Source of the DNA: Nitrospira sp.
GTDB lineage: Bacteria > Nitrospirota > Nitrospiria > Nitrospirales > Nitrospiraceae
Direction of reading: 5' to 3'
Length of the DNA: 64,000 nucleotides
NCBI GenBank assembly: GCA_016715825.1
Contig: JADJXO010000005.1
Location: 113,695-177,694 of the forward strand
Position numbers and translations under genes: made by a program. Shown piece after piece: positions 26,557-34,927 of the stretch. Within the stretch, counting starts at the first letter, position 1, and every line of letters begins with the position of its first letter. A model generated the notes under the pieces. The model worked only from the letters and a program-made list of their open reading frames with translations. It searched no databases and was not told the origin of the DNA.

Positions 26557-26886
26557 TTAGGTCGGACTCAACGAATTGATCATCACTAACATGAGCATCT
26601 CCACCCGCGCCCTCCTATGAATCTGAACGCGCCCCTTAGAACGGAACACAGCGGCAGGTGGAGGGGTGTCTTCGCTATGCACCAGGAGCACGTCTATGCT
26701 TGACGAGGTGTCTTCAGAAAGTCGCGTAGGTTGACATTCCCGGCCAGTCAGGTGTTGATGTAATCGCCAGAGCGCAACCTGGAGATCCTGGAAAGATTCT
26801 CCGTGGGCTTCATGTTGAGGGTAGCCTTCGAGAGATCCATGCCACCCGTTCTCGTCTTGCCAGATATTATATTTTGAATGGTGCAT
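26557..26886 (-). CDS. HicB-like protein without an adjacent hicA
   Basis: The N-terminal 45 residues read KYNIWQDENGWHGSLEGYPQ, then HGESFQDLQVALWRLHQHL, the beta-hairpin plus helix pattern of HicB-type antitoxins (partly degraded RNase H-like fold). The C-terminal 60 residues do not follow the family and may be out of the ancestral frame. No HicA-like gene is beside it. The start at MHHSKYN is chosen by homology; its ribosome site is weak. Confidence 0.45.
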   Translation of the reverse strand: MHHSKYNIWQDENGWHGSLEGYPQHEAHGESFQDLQVALWRLHQHLTGRECQPTRLSEDTSSSIDVLLVHSEDTPPPAAVFRSKGRVQIHRRARVEMLMLVMINSLSPT

Positions 26887-27082
26887 CAGGAAATTATATC
26901 TGGGCATTTGAGACGCGCAAGTGCGCTTCGTCACGACTCGCCAAGCAACTCGCATACCACTCTTCCTAATAAAGGAATTGCAGAATGGAGACTATTGTCA
27001 CTGAGTAAGTAGGACAGCCAGCTGCATCGAAAACCCTCCTTTGTCTGAGATACGGAGAGAATTAAGCAGAGCCGGATCGAAA

Positions 27083-27244
27083 TCATTCACGTTTCAATAC
27101 TGAGGCAACCTGTGCAAGGACTCGTTTGCAGGAATATTCAATTATGGTGGCCTCGTCATGAGTCAGCCGCCGGTTCGTGGATATTGCGGCGAGTATACTC
27201 TTGCAGGCTGCGGAGAAGTACTTAACCTCACGAGAGAGTTGCAT
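27083..27244 (-). CDS. Small helical protein, 53 aa (paralogue of 26356-26538)
   Basis: The ATG at 27244 is preceded by GGGAGGG. The protein reads LSREVKYFSAACKSILAAIS, then LTHDEATIIEYSCKRVLAQV, closely tracking the partner at 26356-26538. It is fully helical and basic at the C-terminus. The pair probably arose by local duplication. Function unknown. Confidence 0.55.
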   Translation of the reverse strand: MQLSREVKYFSAACKSILAAISTNRRLTHDEATIIEYSCKRVLAQVASVLKRE

Positions 27245-27376
27245 CGGTGCCCTCCCTTCCGTGGTTGGGAGGGGATGATACTCGCCAGCATGAGTAGGAA
27301 GCAATGGAGCAGTTATGATTTAGTGGTTGGTTGCCACCCACTGGTTAGATACGCGAAGCACGTTTGAGTAACGCAA

Positions 27377-27670
27377 CTATCTTCGAGCAGTCGTGCTTCT
27401 GGTAAGGAAATATGGAAAATTCCAGACTGTTTGTCTTGGATTATCGAATTCGGGCACCGGTCTACGGAGCTTCATTCTCAATCCATCGCGTTCTCTCTGA
27501 CTATGCTGTGGAGATTCCCACAGCACTGACCATACCAAAGTTGGCAGAAGCTCCCGGTCAGGTGAAAACTGGGTACCCATCCAGCTTTCAATCCGGTCAT
27601 TCGGCGGGTCACCAGGTTGCCACCCCCTTGGCGTAAGGTGCCACTCATACCGATTCCGTTCCAGAGCCAT
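27377..27670 (-). CDS. Hypothetical protein, 97 aa
   Basis: The ATG at 27670 has an excellent GGGAGGTGG site. The N-terminus NRYEWHLTPRGWQPGD is Trp- and Tyr-rich, and the remainder is basic. It has no Cys, no transmembrane segment and no motif I recognise. The strong ribosome site is the main support. Confidence 0.5.
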   Translation of the reverse strand: MALERNRYEWHLTPRGWQPGDPPNDRIESWMGTQFSPDRELLPTLVWSVLWESPQHSQRERDGLRMKLRRPVPEFDNPRQTVWNFPYFLTRSTTARR

Positions 27671-27945
27671 AGATCCACCTCCCGGTTAAAAGATGGTCGT
27701 ACAGTTCTGGGAAGAAGATAGCATAAAAGAAATAGAATGATAAGGAGTACTAAGCAGAATAAGCCATATGGAAAACAAGCTGCAGATCACTTCCGTGCGA
27801 GCAGCTCTACCGCCCTAGGGAAGATCTTCTTGGTGATGACGAGGCTTATCTCTGATAACGGATATCAAGCATTTAAGAAGTGGTCTTGCGACGGGGTAGG
27901 CTCATGCGGTGGTTCTATGCAATGCTCAAAGTATAGGGGGCATTC

Positions 27946-28224
27946 CTATTGGATTCGGAGTATCCCGCCCTGGATAGCAGTTCTCAGCAGTTCAGCCATA
28001 TTGGCCACCCGCATTTTCTTCATCATATTAGCACGATGGGCTTCGACGGTTTTCGCGCTAATCTTTAGCCGCTGCCCAATTTCTTTACTCTTGAATCCGG
28101 CCCAAATCAATTCCACAACGTCCTGTTCGCGCGAGGTCAGTGACCCAAGCTTCTTCTCGCGCGGAGGTGGTTCAAGATCGATCAACGGTTTACGTGGTCG
28201 AGCGCGATGAGTTGTTTTTGCCAT
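27946..28224 (-). CDS. LuxR-type helix-turn-helix regulator (DNA-binding domain only)
   Basis: A 92-residue protein that is essentially a GerE/LuxR HTH: LTSREQDVVELIWAGFKSKE, IGQRLKISAKTVEAHRANMM and KKMRVANMAELLRTAIQGGI. There is no receiver domain, so control must come from its expression level or a partner. GGGGGAC precedes the ATG at 28224. The N-terminal 35 residues are basic and disordered-looking. It could regulate nearby small genes, but no operator was identified. Confidence 0.8.
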   Translation of the reverse strand: MAKTTHRARPRKPLIDLEPPPREKKLGSLTSREQDVVELIWAGFKSKEIGQRLKISAKTVEAHRANMMKKMRVANMAELLRTAIQGGILRIQ

Positions 28225-28547
28225 AATAGTGAGTCCCCCGTGGTTGGACTGCGTATTACTGTTTAAGTATGCCAGAGATGGGGTGGTATTCAAGCATTAT
28301 GAAATATGTCGTTCGGTTCGAATAAGTGTTTGTAGGACCGGCAGAGAAGCACGCACCTTCCAGCCTGTTTCATACGAGTGAGTAAGCGATTCTCAGAACT
28401 GTCCCCCGGCTCTCCAAGAACGCCATGGCCAACAGAGAATCCCTTGATACGGTCGATTACCCGATTAATGAAGAACTCTTCACGATCTGATCATTGCGGC
28501 TTCATCTTGAAGGGATAAAGTTAGACAAGCAAAGAAAGGACGCCATC
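28225..28547. other. Intergenic upstream of the LuxR-type gene
   Basis: About 320 bases. It should contain the promoter for the LuxR-type regulator on the minus strand. No additional gene or repeat found. Confidence 0.35.
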
Positions 28548-28628
28548 ATGCCTATCCTGATCGAACTAGTAATCTTGGCCTCAATATTCGGACTCCTGTA
28601 CGGAATGCTGGGCCGCGCCAGTCGGTAA
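28548..28628 (+). CDS. Possible 26-aa membrane microprotein
   Basis: ATG at 28548 has AAAGGA at eight bases. The sequence PILIELVILASIFGLLYGML is one hydrophobic helix, ending in GRASR before TAA. A short helix with a basic tail is typical of regulatory membrane microproteins. It lies between the LuxR-type gene and the thermonucleases. Too short for confident calling. Confidence 0.4.
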   Translation: MPILIELVILASIFGLLYGMLGRASR

Positions 28629-28657
28629 GCTCGGCTCGGGTGAACAGCGCCCGAAGT

Positions 28658-29146
28658 TTAGCTGCTAGTGTATAGCCTTGCCCCGCTTGCGATACTCCCA
28701 CGGCGGCACAGGCGATGGATCGACCCATAAGCCTTTCTTGGCCTCTCTAGCTTGGATCTCAACGCCGCGAGCAGAATTTCATTCGGGGCATACTTCCAAT
28801 ACCACCAGCACCAGCCCTGACGAACTAACTCATAGTTGAGGTTCGTTCCATCCATGAGCTCCACCGTTCCAATGGTGCGTCCATAACGATCCTTGCCCGC
28901 ACTGAGGATGGTGACCTGTTGCCCAAAGCTTAAGGCTGAGGTGGCTTGTTTGGCTCGTTGGCCGAACGCCTGCTTCTTCTCTGGGCAGTCAATGCCAGCG
29001 AGGCGGACACGCTCGGTCTTTCGTGCGTGGAGGACTTCAATGGTATCGCCATCCAAGACGGCGACGACTCGGCCTGAGAAGTCTGACGCCTCACCAATCG
29101 ATGGCAAGACGAGGAGGAGCAGGATCAGCGACCACAACACATTCAT
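28658..29146 (-). pseudogene. Thermonuclease (SNase-like), C-terminus frameshifted
   Basis: Starts at MNVLWSL with a signal peptide. The nuclease core is intact: VVAVLDGDTIEVLH, RVRLAGIDCPEKKQAFGQRA, KDRYGRTIG and YELVRQGWCWWYWKYAP, with the catalytic Arg/Glu/Arg pattern. After LLAALRS the frame leaves the family. The expected tail IQAREAKKGLWVDPSPVPPW, then EYRK, is present one frame over and ends at 28665. A single-base loss near 28755 explains it. Its neighbour at 29175-29714 is an intact paralogue, 28 bases upstream. Residual activity is possible because the core is complete. Confidence 0.8.
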
Positions 29147-29174
29147 GCGAGATAGGACGACACCAGCCGTACGA

Positions 29175-29714
29175 TCACCGAGCACCATGGGAATGGGAGG
29201 TGGGACGAGGACAGGCAAGATCCGACAAGTCGGGAACTTGGAATCGTTGAAACTTTCGATAGACCCACGGTGGTATCGGAGCCGGATCGCTCCAGATGCC
29301 GAGTTTTGCTGCTCGTGCGTCCTCTTGCACCTGTTGAAGTGTTGCATCTGAGGAGTACCGACAATACCACCAAGCCAGTCCCGCCGTCACAAGTTCATTG
29401 CTGATGTTTCGGCCATCAGGTAAAAACACATCGCCGATGGTGCGTGCATACTTATCGTGGCCTTTGGCTTCGACAGTGACTCGTTGTTTCATCGTTAGCG
29501 TTTCGAGAAACTGCCTGGACCGTCGGCTGAACTCCTGTCCCTTCTCTGGGGCATCGATCCCATGTAAGCGAATGCGCTCAATCACCTGCTCGTGTTCAAC
29601 GTCGAAGGTGTCTCCATCGACCACGCTGACCACCTCTCCAGAAAAACTTGTAGCCCCGCCGACAGAGGGAATGAGGACGAGGACCAGTATTGAAAAGAAC
29701 CAAAAAGGTGTCAT
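29175..29714 (-). CDS. Secreted thermonuclease (SNase-like)
   Basis: A 179-residue exported nuclease. After a signal peptide (FWFFSILVLVLIPSVGGA) come VVSVVDGDTFDVEH, RIRLHGIDAPEKGQEF and KYARTIGDVFLPDG, covering the Asp, Arg, Glu and Arg catalytic residues of the staphylococcal nuclease fold. The tail includes DARAAKLGIWSDPAPIPPW, as the family should. The next gene is a frameshifted copy, so this pair is a tandem duplication. The likely role is extracellular or periplasmic DNA degradation; a ComEA-like gene is next upstream. Confidence 0.86.
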   Translation of the reverse strand: MTPFWFFSILVLVLIPSVGGATSFSGEVVSVVDGDTFDVEHEQVIERIRLHGIDAPEKGQEFSRRSRQFLETLTMKQRVTVEAKGHDKYARTIGDVFLPDGRNISNELVTAGLAWWYCRYSSDATLQQVQEDARAAKLGIWSDPAPIPPWVYRKFQRFQVPDLSDLACPRPTSHSHGAR

Positions 29715-29787
29715 ATCAACGTGGCACAGCGTACTCGGTCTAATTGACGTACTCAACCTACGCTTTTTTCTGGTGATCGCCAAAGGG

Positions 29788-30096
29788 CTACTTCTGCTTT
29801 GCTATAACTTGGTCTTTAATTTTGTCGTAGGTTGCCTGCGGGATCACGTTCTTCTGAACGAGCTCATCTTTGCGGGTGTAGGGGCGGGCTTTGATGATCT
29901 TGTCGGCATAGGCCTCGCCAATGCACGGGAGGCTTTTCAGTTGATCCGCGTTGGCCGTATTCAGGTCAAGGAGATCGGCTGCATAAACCGAGGGGCTAGG
30001 GACTGGAAAGGTAAACAGGGGCGCTGCCCCCAAGAGCAATGCGCTCAGACTTATAGTCACGGCCCAGGTTCTAACGGTCTGCTCCTTGAACTTCAT
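29788..30096 (-). CDS. ComEA-like helix-hairpin-helix protein
   Basis: A 102-residue exported protein with GGGGGG before the ATG. After a signal peptide, the helix-hairpin-helix motif reads LLDLNTANADQLKSLPCIGE, then AYADKIIKARPYTRKDELVQ, the usual ComEA core. Such domains bind double-stranded DNA without sequence specificity, in DNA uptake or elsewhere. The gene overlaps the 3' end of the upstream gene by 26 bases. The adjacent thermonucleases make a DNA-handling role plausible. Confidence 0.85.
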   Translation of the reverse strand: MKFKEQTVRTWAVTISLSALLLGAAPLFTFPVPSPSVYAADLLDLNTANADQLKSLPCIGEAYADKIIKARPYTRKDELVQKNVIPQATYDKIKDQVIAKQK

Positions 30097-30394
30097 GCTG
30101 CCCCCCTTTGGTTTCCGTCAGCGGTATGAGTTTACTCGGCCCACTGGAGTCGATGGCCTGCAAGCCAGCTTCCGTAATTCTGACCGTTCGATCTTTGGAT
30201 ATATCAATATGGTGTAACTCTTTTAACTCTTGCAACGCAGGTCCGATGTTTGCCTTTCGATCTAGGTCAAAGGTGATATACAGGTTGTCGTAGCTTTTGG
30301 GGCCATTCCGCTTGAGATGGTTCAGGACTTGGCGCTGGAGTACTTTCTGCTTTTCCCGCTCCTTCACAAATTTTGGCCCACCAAATTGTGTCAT
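30071..30394 (-). CDS. Hypothetical protein with winged-helix-like C-terminus, 107 aa
   Basis: Preceded by repeated GGGAGGGAGGG. The sequence VLQRQVLNHLKRNGPKSYDN, then ALQELKELHHIDISKDRTVR, then ITEAGLQAI resembles a winged-helix fold, though no family is named with certainty. It overlaps the ComEA-like start by 26 bases, suggesting coupled translation. Confidence 0.6.
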   Translation of the reverse strand: MTQFGGPKFVKEREKQKVLQRQVLNHLKRNGPKSYDNLYITFDLDRKANIGPALQELKELHHIDISKDRTVRITEAGLQAIDSSGPSKLIPLTETKGGQHEVQGADR

Positions 30395-30424
30395 GAAGGT
30401 TTGCCCTCCCTCCCTTCAATGAGC

Positions 30425-30784
30425 CTAGTGTGTTGTCCCCCGGGTCATCCGTGCCCCCATCTCAATAATCCGCCCGATCTGTTCGAGTAAGTCGAGAGAC
30501 TGCTTACTGTCCATCCCGTGCTGGTTCAACACGGCTAATATGTCGTCTATGACTTTTTCTTCTGTCTGAGTCATGAGGTATGGGGACGGGAATACCGTTT
30601 CAGGGATCTTCGCTCGGGGGGCCTGCTTGCGTAGCTCAGCGATGATGTCATGCAGATCCTGCTTCGTGCACAGCCCTTTCCGTTCCAGCACCTCGACGAG
30701 CGCCGCAATCTCCCACATATTAGAAATGGTGGCTTCTTCCAGGGACATCGCTTGCCGCTTAGGTCTGTCGGGTCTGTCACTCAT
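30425..30784 (-). CDS. Hypothetical helical protein, 119 aa
   Basis: An all-helical protein: SLEEATISNMWEIAALVEVL, then CTKQDLHDIIAELRKQ, then EEKVIDDILAVLNQHGMDSK. It overlaps the PilZ gene stop by four bases (ATGA), so it is translated with the PilZ gene. No catalytic motif. It may be an interaction partner of the PilZ protein; that is inference from coupling. Confidence 0.65.
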   Translation of the reverse strand: MSDRPDRPKRQAMSLEEATISNMWEIAALVEVLERKGLCTKQDLHDIIAELRKQAPRAKIPETVFPSPYLMTQTEEKVIDDILAVLNQHGMDSKQSLDLLEQIGRIIEMGARMTRGTTH

Positions 30785-31110
30785 AACGCTTTCACCCGCG
30801 CTTGGATGTACTCGTGCAATGGCTTCGCAGCCTCATCATTGATCACCAGTGTTTCTATTCCGGCTTCCTCCCCTCGGCTCCATCGTACCACCCCAACTAA
30901 GATCGAGACCCATTCCTTTGGCGGGAGTCTGACCTCCATTGAACAGACTTCGCCTGCTTGGAGTGGAACATTACCGTTAATCTTCCATCCTCGAACTGAC
31001 AGATTGGTCACGGTGCCATAGCCTTGGCGAACGCCTGCACGATTCAAGACTTCATAGCTGACTGGGGTGGTGATCGGAACGCGGTCGTGATGACGTTGGT
31101 CAAACGCCAT
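30781..31110 (-). CDS. PilZ domain protein (copy A)
   Basis: A 109-residue stand-alone PilZ domain. It starts MAFDQRHHDRVPITTPVSYE, with the RxxR-type c-di-GMP loop degraded to RHHDR, and has NLSVRGWKI in the D/N-x-S-x-x-G position, then VCSMEVRLP. PilZ domains usually bind cyclic di-GMP; the partial RxxxR makes binding uncertain. The copy next to it (31208-31528) is a paralogue. Its stop overlaps the downstream helical protein by four bases. Confidence 0.8.
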   Translation of the reverse strand: MAFDQRHHDRVPITTPVSYEVLNRAGVRQGYGTVTNLSVRGWKINGNVPLQAGEVCSMEVRLPPKEWVSILVGVVRWSRGEEAGIETLVINDEAAKPLHEYIQARVKAL

Positions 31111-31207
31111 AGGGGTACCCTGTGGGGGGGCAATACAGGGCGTATTGTAGGAGGGTGGAGAACAGTAAACAATCCCTATAGGACAGGGGATTGCCGGGGG
31201 CTGCCAC

Positions 31208-31528
31208 TCATAACGTTTTGATCCGCTCGAAGATGTAGGCGTTTAACCGTGCTTCGGACTCCTCGTTCATCACCAAGGTTTCTATCCCGGCTTCTTCCCC
31301 CTGGACCCATCGGACTTTCCCAGCGGCGACAGAGACCCAGAGCATTGGCGAGAGGCGGACTTTCAACGAACACACATCCCCCGGCTCCAACGGTAATGAT
31401 CCAGAGACCCGCCATCCAATCGAGGAGACATCGGTCACGGTCCCGTAACCCTCTCGGTTGGCATGTTCGTACATCAGCGGGCCAAACAGTGGAAAACGGT
31501 AATGGTGGCGGAGGGCGAACTGCCTCAT
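31208..31528 (-). CDS. PilZ domain protein (copy B)
   Basis: A 106-residue PilZ domain, 97 bases before copy A. Shared blocks include YGTVTDVSSIGWRVSG, PGDVCSLKVRLSP, then VRWVQGEEAGIETLVMNEE, which nearly repeat copy A. The N-terminal RHHYRFP again gives an incomplete RxxxR. The two copies are a tandem duplication that has diverged. Confidence 0.78.
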   Translation of the reverse strand: MRQFALRHHYRFPLFGPLMYEHANREGYGTVTDVSSIGWRVSGSLPLEPGDVCSLKVRLSPMLWVSVAAGKVRWVQGEEAGIETLVMNEESEARLNAYIFERIKTL

Positions 31529-31776
31529 TGCAAGCCCTGTGTTCAGGTCGTGAAGGAGTCTTGTGAGTCGTAGTGTAGGGGCTGGGTAGCGGTCTCACAA
31601 GCCTACTATTGCGGGATCCTGAAACTCTTTACGGGTTGGCGACGATAGGGGATAGCGCCCTCTCGTTGGCGCTTCGGTTCAAATGGCGACCGGTCCGGCT
31701 GCATGGGAGAATGAGATTTCAGGCCCACACAGGACCGCGGGCATTATTCTCGTTGTGAGGAGGATTTGGATTAGCA

Positions 31777-31995
31777 TTATATTTCTTTTTCGATAATCAT
31801 TTGATACACGCTCTGGAGTGCCTTCGCACAGGCGTCGAGTTCAGCCGGCGCGGAGATACCGAGGGACTCGATAACGCGTGGCTCACCGGTTCTTTCCGAT
31901 GTGGGCCATATGCTGTGTTTAAGGTTCCAATTGTTATGCACATGATCGATTACCGTTGTGTCGATCCGTCGGCCTTTGTACACCACTGATTCCAA
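31777..31995 (-). CDS. Hypothetical protein, 72 aa
   Basis: A 72-codon frame starting from TTG at 31995; a GTG four codons in is an alternative. YKGRRIDTTVIDHVHNNWNL suggests a short beta-hairpin start, and PAELDACAKALQSVYQMIIE an amphipathic helix. The ribosome site is weak. Composition looks like protein, but no family was recognised. Confidence 0.4.
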   Translation of the reverse strand: MESVVYKGRRIDTTVIDHVHNNWNLKHSIWPTSERTGEPRVIESLGISAPAELDACAKALQSVYQMIIEKEI

Positions 31996-32176
31996 GGTGC
32001 ATGGGGAAGAGCGAGTGCTCGCTCAGTGGCCAATCTACGAAGTACACATAAATTACGTCCGGTACCTTCTTAAACTCTGATATATGTATCGTTCTTCGTC
32101 TTTGGCCGTGTCTGCTTCATGGCTAAACGCCTCCGTCGCGGCGGCAATGTGGCTGAATGCAATGAAACTTCAGCTT

Positions 32177-32346
32177 TAGGGCTCATACCAGTACCCGCTA
32201 ATCGAAGCCCTGGATAAGATAATCAACAGAACAGCGCAGTGGAAATATTTTGAATGGATGGCCCGCCGAGTTATCTATACAAAATATAAATATTGTGTTG
32301 TTCAAGAAGCTCCGCCTTCGAAAGAGGACGGAGCTTCGCTTTATTT
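32177..32346 (+). ncRNA. Candidate small RNA, repeat element copy 2
   Basis: Similar to 8912-9070 across about 165 bases, with the same landmarks in order: TAGGGCTCAT, ATCGAAG, CAGAACAGC, AGTGGAAATATTTTG, AAAATATAAA. The terminal hairpin GCTCCG-C-CTTC-GAAA-GAGG-A-CGGAGC extends by AA/TT pairs and is followed by CGCTTTATTT. The CCTC to CTTC change keeps pairing as a G-U wobble, and GCAA to GAAA keeps a GNRA loop, which suggests RNA-level selection. It sits 40 bases before a degenerate small gene. Confidence 0.55.
32307..32346 (+). terminator. Terminator hairpin of candidate small RNA, copy 2
   Basis: An 8-bp outer stem (AAGCTCCG/CGGAGCTT), one mismatch, a 4-bp inner stem and a GAAA loop, followed by CGCTTTATTT. 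Weaker T-tract than copy 1. Confidence 0.6.
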
Positions 32347-32386
32347 ACCCACTGACGGCAACATTCTGCAGTTTGGAGTGGCATGA

Positions 32387-32605
32387 ATCACCCAAGCAGA
32401 TAACGGACGATCCATTCAATTGAGATCTGTTCAGCAACATGATGGCTCATGGAAGTGTGACTACAAGATCCTTGGGATTGAACCAACACGGTCGCAGAGC
32501 GTCAAGGGAAACGATAGTGGTGGTTTTTCCACGCATGAGTAAGCGGAAGCTGCCGCGCTCGATGCGGCGCAAGATAAGATTGATTCAGGTAGACCACTCA
32601 CTTGA
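32387..32605 (+). pseudogene. Degenerate paralogue of the 5246-5464 small protein
   Basis: The frame reads RSIQLRSVQQHDGSWKCDYK and ILGIEPTRSQSVKGNDSGG, then a TAA, then AEAAALDAAQDKIDSGRPLT. The core GSW-x-C-x-Y and the helix EAAAL...IDS align with GTWVCHY and EAAAS...IDS of the intact protein. The in-frame stop (about 32540) and the lack of an in-frame start codon mean no full product can be made. The ATG at 32383 is one frame off. Confidence 0.6.
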
Positions 32606-32854
32606 CTGAACTACTTGTATGTGAACAGACGGACCTATTGGTTGACGGCGGGTGCGAGAACTGAGGGTAGGACAGAAAGGAGTGTGGCGTTTATAAGTAC
32701 TAACCCTACGTGTTCCCGGCGTGTTCTCGTGAGAGCATAATTGGCCTCAATTCCCCTCAATTGGCCTGAGCCAAACTGAAGCAGTAAAGCAGTAAAACGT
32801 CTTTACTAGAGCGATCTTTCGCTGATATGACCAAGACTTGTGGGGAAATGTCTG

Positions 32855-32899
32855 AACGGCTTAGGAAACCGCTGCTCTATCCAACTGAGCTACGGGGGC
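32855..32899 (-). tRNA. Fragment of tRNA-Arg(CCU): 5' half only
   Basis: Reading the minus strand from 32899: acceptor GCCCCCG, D-arm GCTC-AGTTGGATA-GAGC, and an anticodon arm with loop TTCCTAA, giving anticodon CCU (Arg). The match stops at about position 44, right after the anticodon stem; no variable loop, T-arm or 3' acceptor strand follows. It cannot be a working tRNA. It sits directly next to the homopolymer-rich block at 32938. Confidence 0.75.
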
Positions 32900-32937
32900 A
32901 AGGCCAAATTTCAATGGGTTACAGTTCTACAGAACCG

Positions 32938-33655
<718 letters not shown>

Positions 33656-33718
33656 GTCACTGGCTAGTCGGCGCTCCAGTCCGTCGTCGTTCCCGCTTCT
33701 CAGCTCACCATAGTCCAG

Positions 33719-33901
33719 CTACCCACAACATCCTCCGGCGAAGACTTGCCGCTGCCGAGAGGCCTGCCAACAGGCGGGACAGAGATGGACTGTGGAATGG
33801 GTCAATCCATCGATTGATTCCATCCGCTGTTCGACGACTATTCCACAATCGGAACAGGGGCCGGTGGTGACCGAGCATGGCTTATGTTCTTGAACTCTCA
33901 T
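33719..33901 (-). CDS. Small zinc-ribbon protein, 60 aa
   Basis: Cys pairs CSDCG and CPACW plus an extra pair in the tail (GGCCG) suggest a treble-clef or ribbon zinc site. No recognised family. The start ATG at 33901 overlaps the 3' end of the next upstream gene. Function unknown. Confidence 0.5.
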   Translation of the reverse strand: MRVQEHKPCSVTTGPCSDCGIVVEQRMESIDGLTHSTVHLCPACWQASRQRQVFAGGCCG

Positions 33902-34130
33902 GAGTCACTCGCTTGGTATTGGAGCGTACCCGTTGATTGCAGACGGCTGACATAAATGCGGTGTTTGGATTGGGTCGCATGAAGCTCCACAAACGCGTTC
34001 TCAATGACTCGCCATGAGTTCGGTGTAGTCCCCACTGAATCGTCCGCAGGCGGTTGTCCAGCGATGCCACGGTTCTTTCCAAATCCATCAGTCGCTCGTT
34101 CGTGACGACCGGTTGTTCAGGTGCGGTCAT
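33882..34130 (-). CDS. Hypothetical protein, 82 aa
   Basis: Preceded by an excellent GAAAGGAGG before the ATG at 34130. The N-terminal third is a coiled-coil-like helix (TNERLMDLERTVASLDNRLR), and the C-terminal part is basic. It lies 20 bases after the LexA-like repressor gene and is likely in the same transcript. Function unknown. Confidence 0.55.
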   Translation of the reverse strand: MTAPEQPVVTNERLMDLERTVASLDNRLRTIQWGLHRTHGESLRTRLWSFMRPNPNTAFMSAVCNQRVRSNTKRVTHESSRT

Positions 34131-34150
34131 GTCTTCCTCCTTTCGAGAGC

Positions 34151-34696
34151 TTAGACAGCGCAATGTCGAATGACGCCAATGACGAGTCCCTCGATATGAA
34201 ACTCGTCCGACGGGTGGACGATAATCGGCTGCATCGCCTCGTTGGCAGGCTGCAGTTCGATATGCGTCCCCTTCTTAAAATATCGCTTAATCGTAGCTTC
34301 ACGATTGACTAACGCGACGACGGTCTGCCCGTTCTTGGCCGTCTCCTGTTTGCGCACCACCACGAGATCGCCTGGCAAGATTCCTTCGTCTTTCATGGAT
34401 TCTCCCTTGACCGTGAGGGCAAAGGTGTCTCCCCCACGCAACATACTCGGCGGGACATCCACAAGTTCGGATTGCGGCACCGGGTCGATGGGGAAGCCGG
34501 CTGCCACGAGACCAGCCATAGGAATCATCGATTGTTGTCGTAATTGATCGAGCACAACCGATACGACGCCGGGAATCTTCCGCATGCCGGTTTCGTAACG
34601 CGCCACGGATACTCGGGTGGTGTGCAAGGCTTCGGCGAGCTGCTGCTGGGTGAGGCCTAATGCTTCTCGAGAGCGTTTGAGGTCTTGTGGTTTCAT
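34151..34696 (-). CDS. LexA-like repressor: XRE helix-turn-helix plus S24 peptidase domain
   Basis: A 181-residue regulator starting at MKPQDLKRSREALGLTQQQL. The N-terminal HTH (about 5-45) is XRE/Cro type. The C-terminal half is the LexA/UmuD self-cleaving domain: A66-G67 is the candidate cleavage pair in GLVAAGFPI; S100 in KGESMKD and K137 in TIKRYF form the Ser/Lys dyad. This layout is seen in phage and SOS repressors. Two overlapping inverted repeats upstream (34750-34787) are likely operators. It ends 20 bases before a small hypothetical gene. Confidence 0.88.
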   Translation of the reverse strand: MKPQDLKRSREALGLTQQQLAEALHTTRVSVARYETGMRKIPGVVSVVLDQLRQQSMIPMAGLVAAGFPIDPVPQSELVDVPPSMLRGGDTFALTVKGESMKDEGILPGDLVVVRKQETAKNGQTVVALVNREATIKRYFKKGTHIELQPANEAMQPIIVHPSDEFHIEGLVIGVIRHCAV

Positions 34697-34749
34697 AATG
34701 TATCCATTGGTAACACAGATAAGGTGATCGGTCAATATGGTTGTGAGAA

Positions 34750-34787
34750 CCGATATGGCTCTTCGTTGAAACAGTTCAACATATCGG
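34750..34787. promoter_or_regulatory. Overlapping inverted repeats, candidate operators of the LexA-like repressor
   Basis: GTTGAA-ACAG-TTCAAC (34765-34780) is a perfect inverted repeat with a 4-base spacer. CCGATATG at 34750 and CATATCGG at 34780 form a second perfect pair around it with a different centre. They lie 55 to 90 bases upstream of the repressor start, where autoregulation would be expected. Confidence 0.55.
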
Positions 34788-34927
34788 AAACATTGATGAA
34801 TATATGGGACGCAAGATATAGCGGCGGACGTTCGATCAGACGCAATGACTACAAACTAGGCAACAAGCTCTCGATTCACCGTGCGTCACTGATTGCGGCG
34901 CGGGATGAGTGATTGTGCACAGTCTTA

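Noticed and set aside
27737..28210. 157-codon plus-strand frame
   Set aside because: Antisense to the LuxR-type regulator, with no ribosome site.
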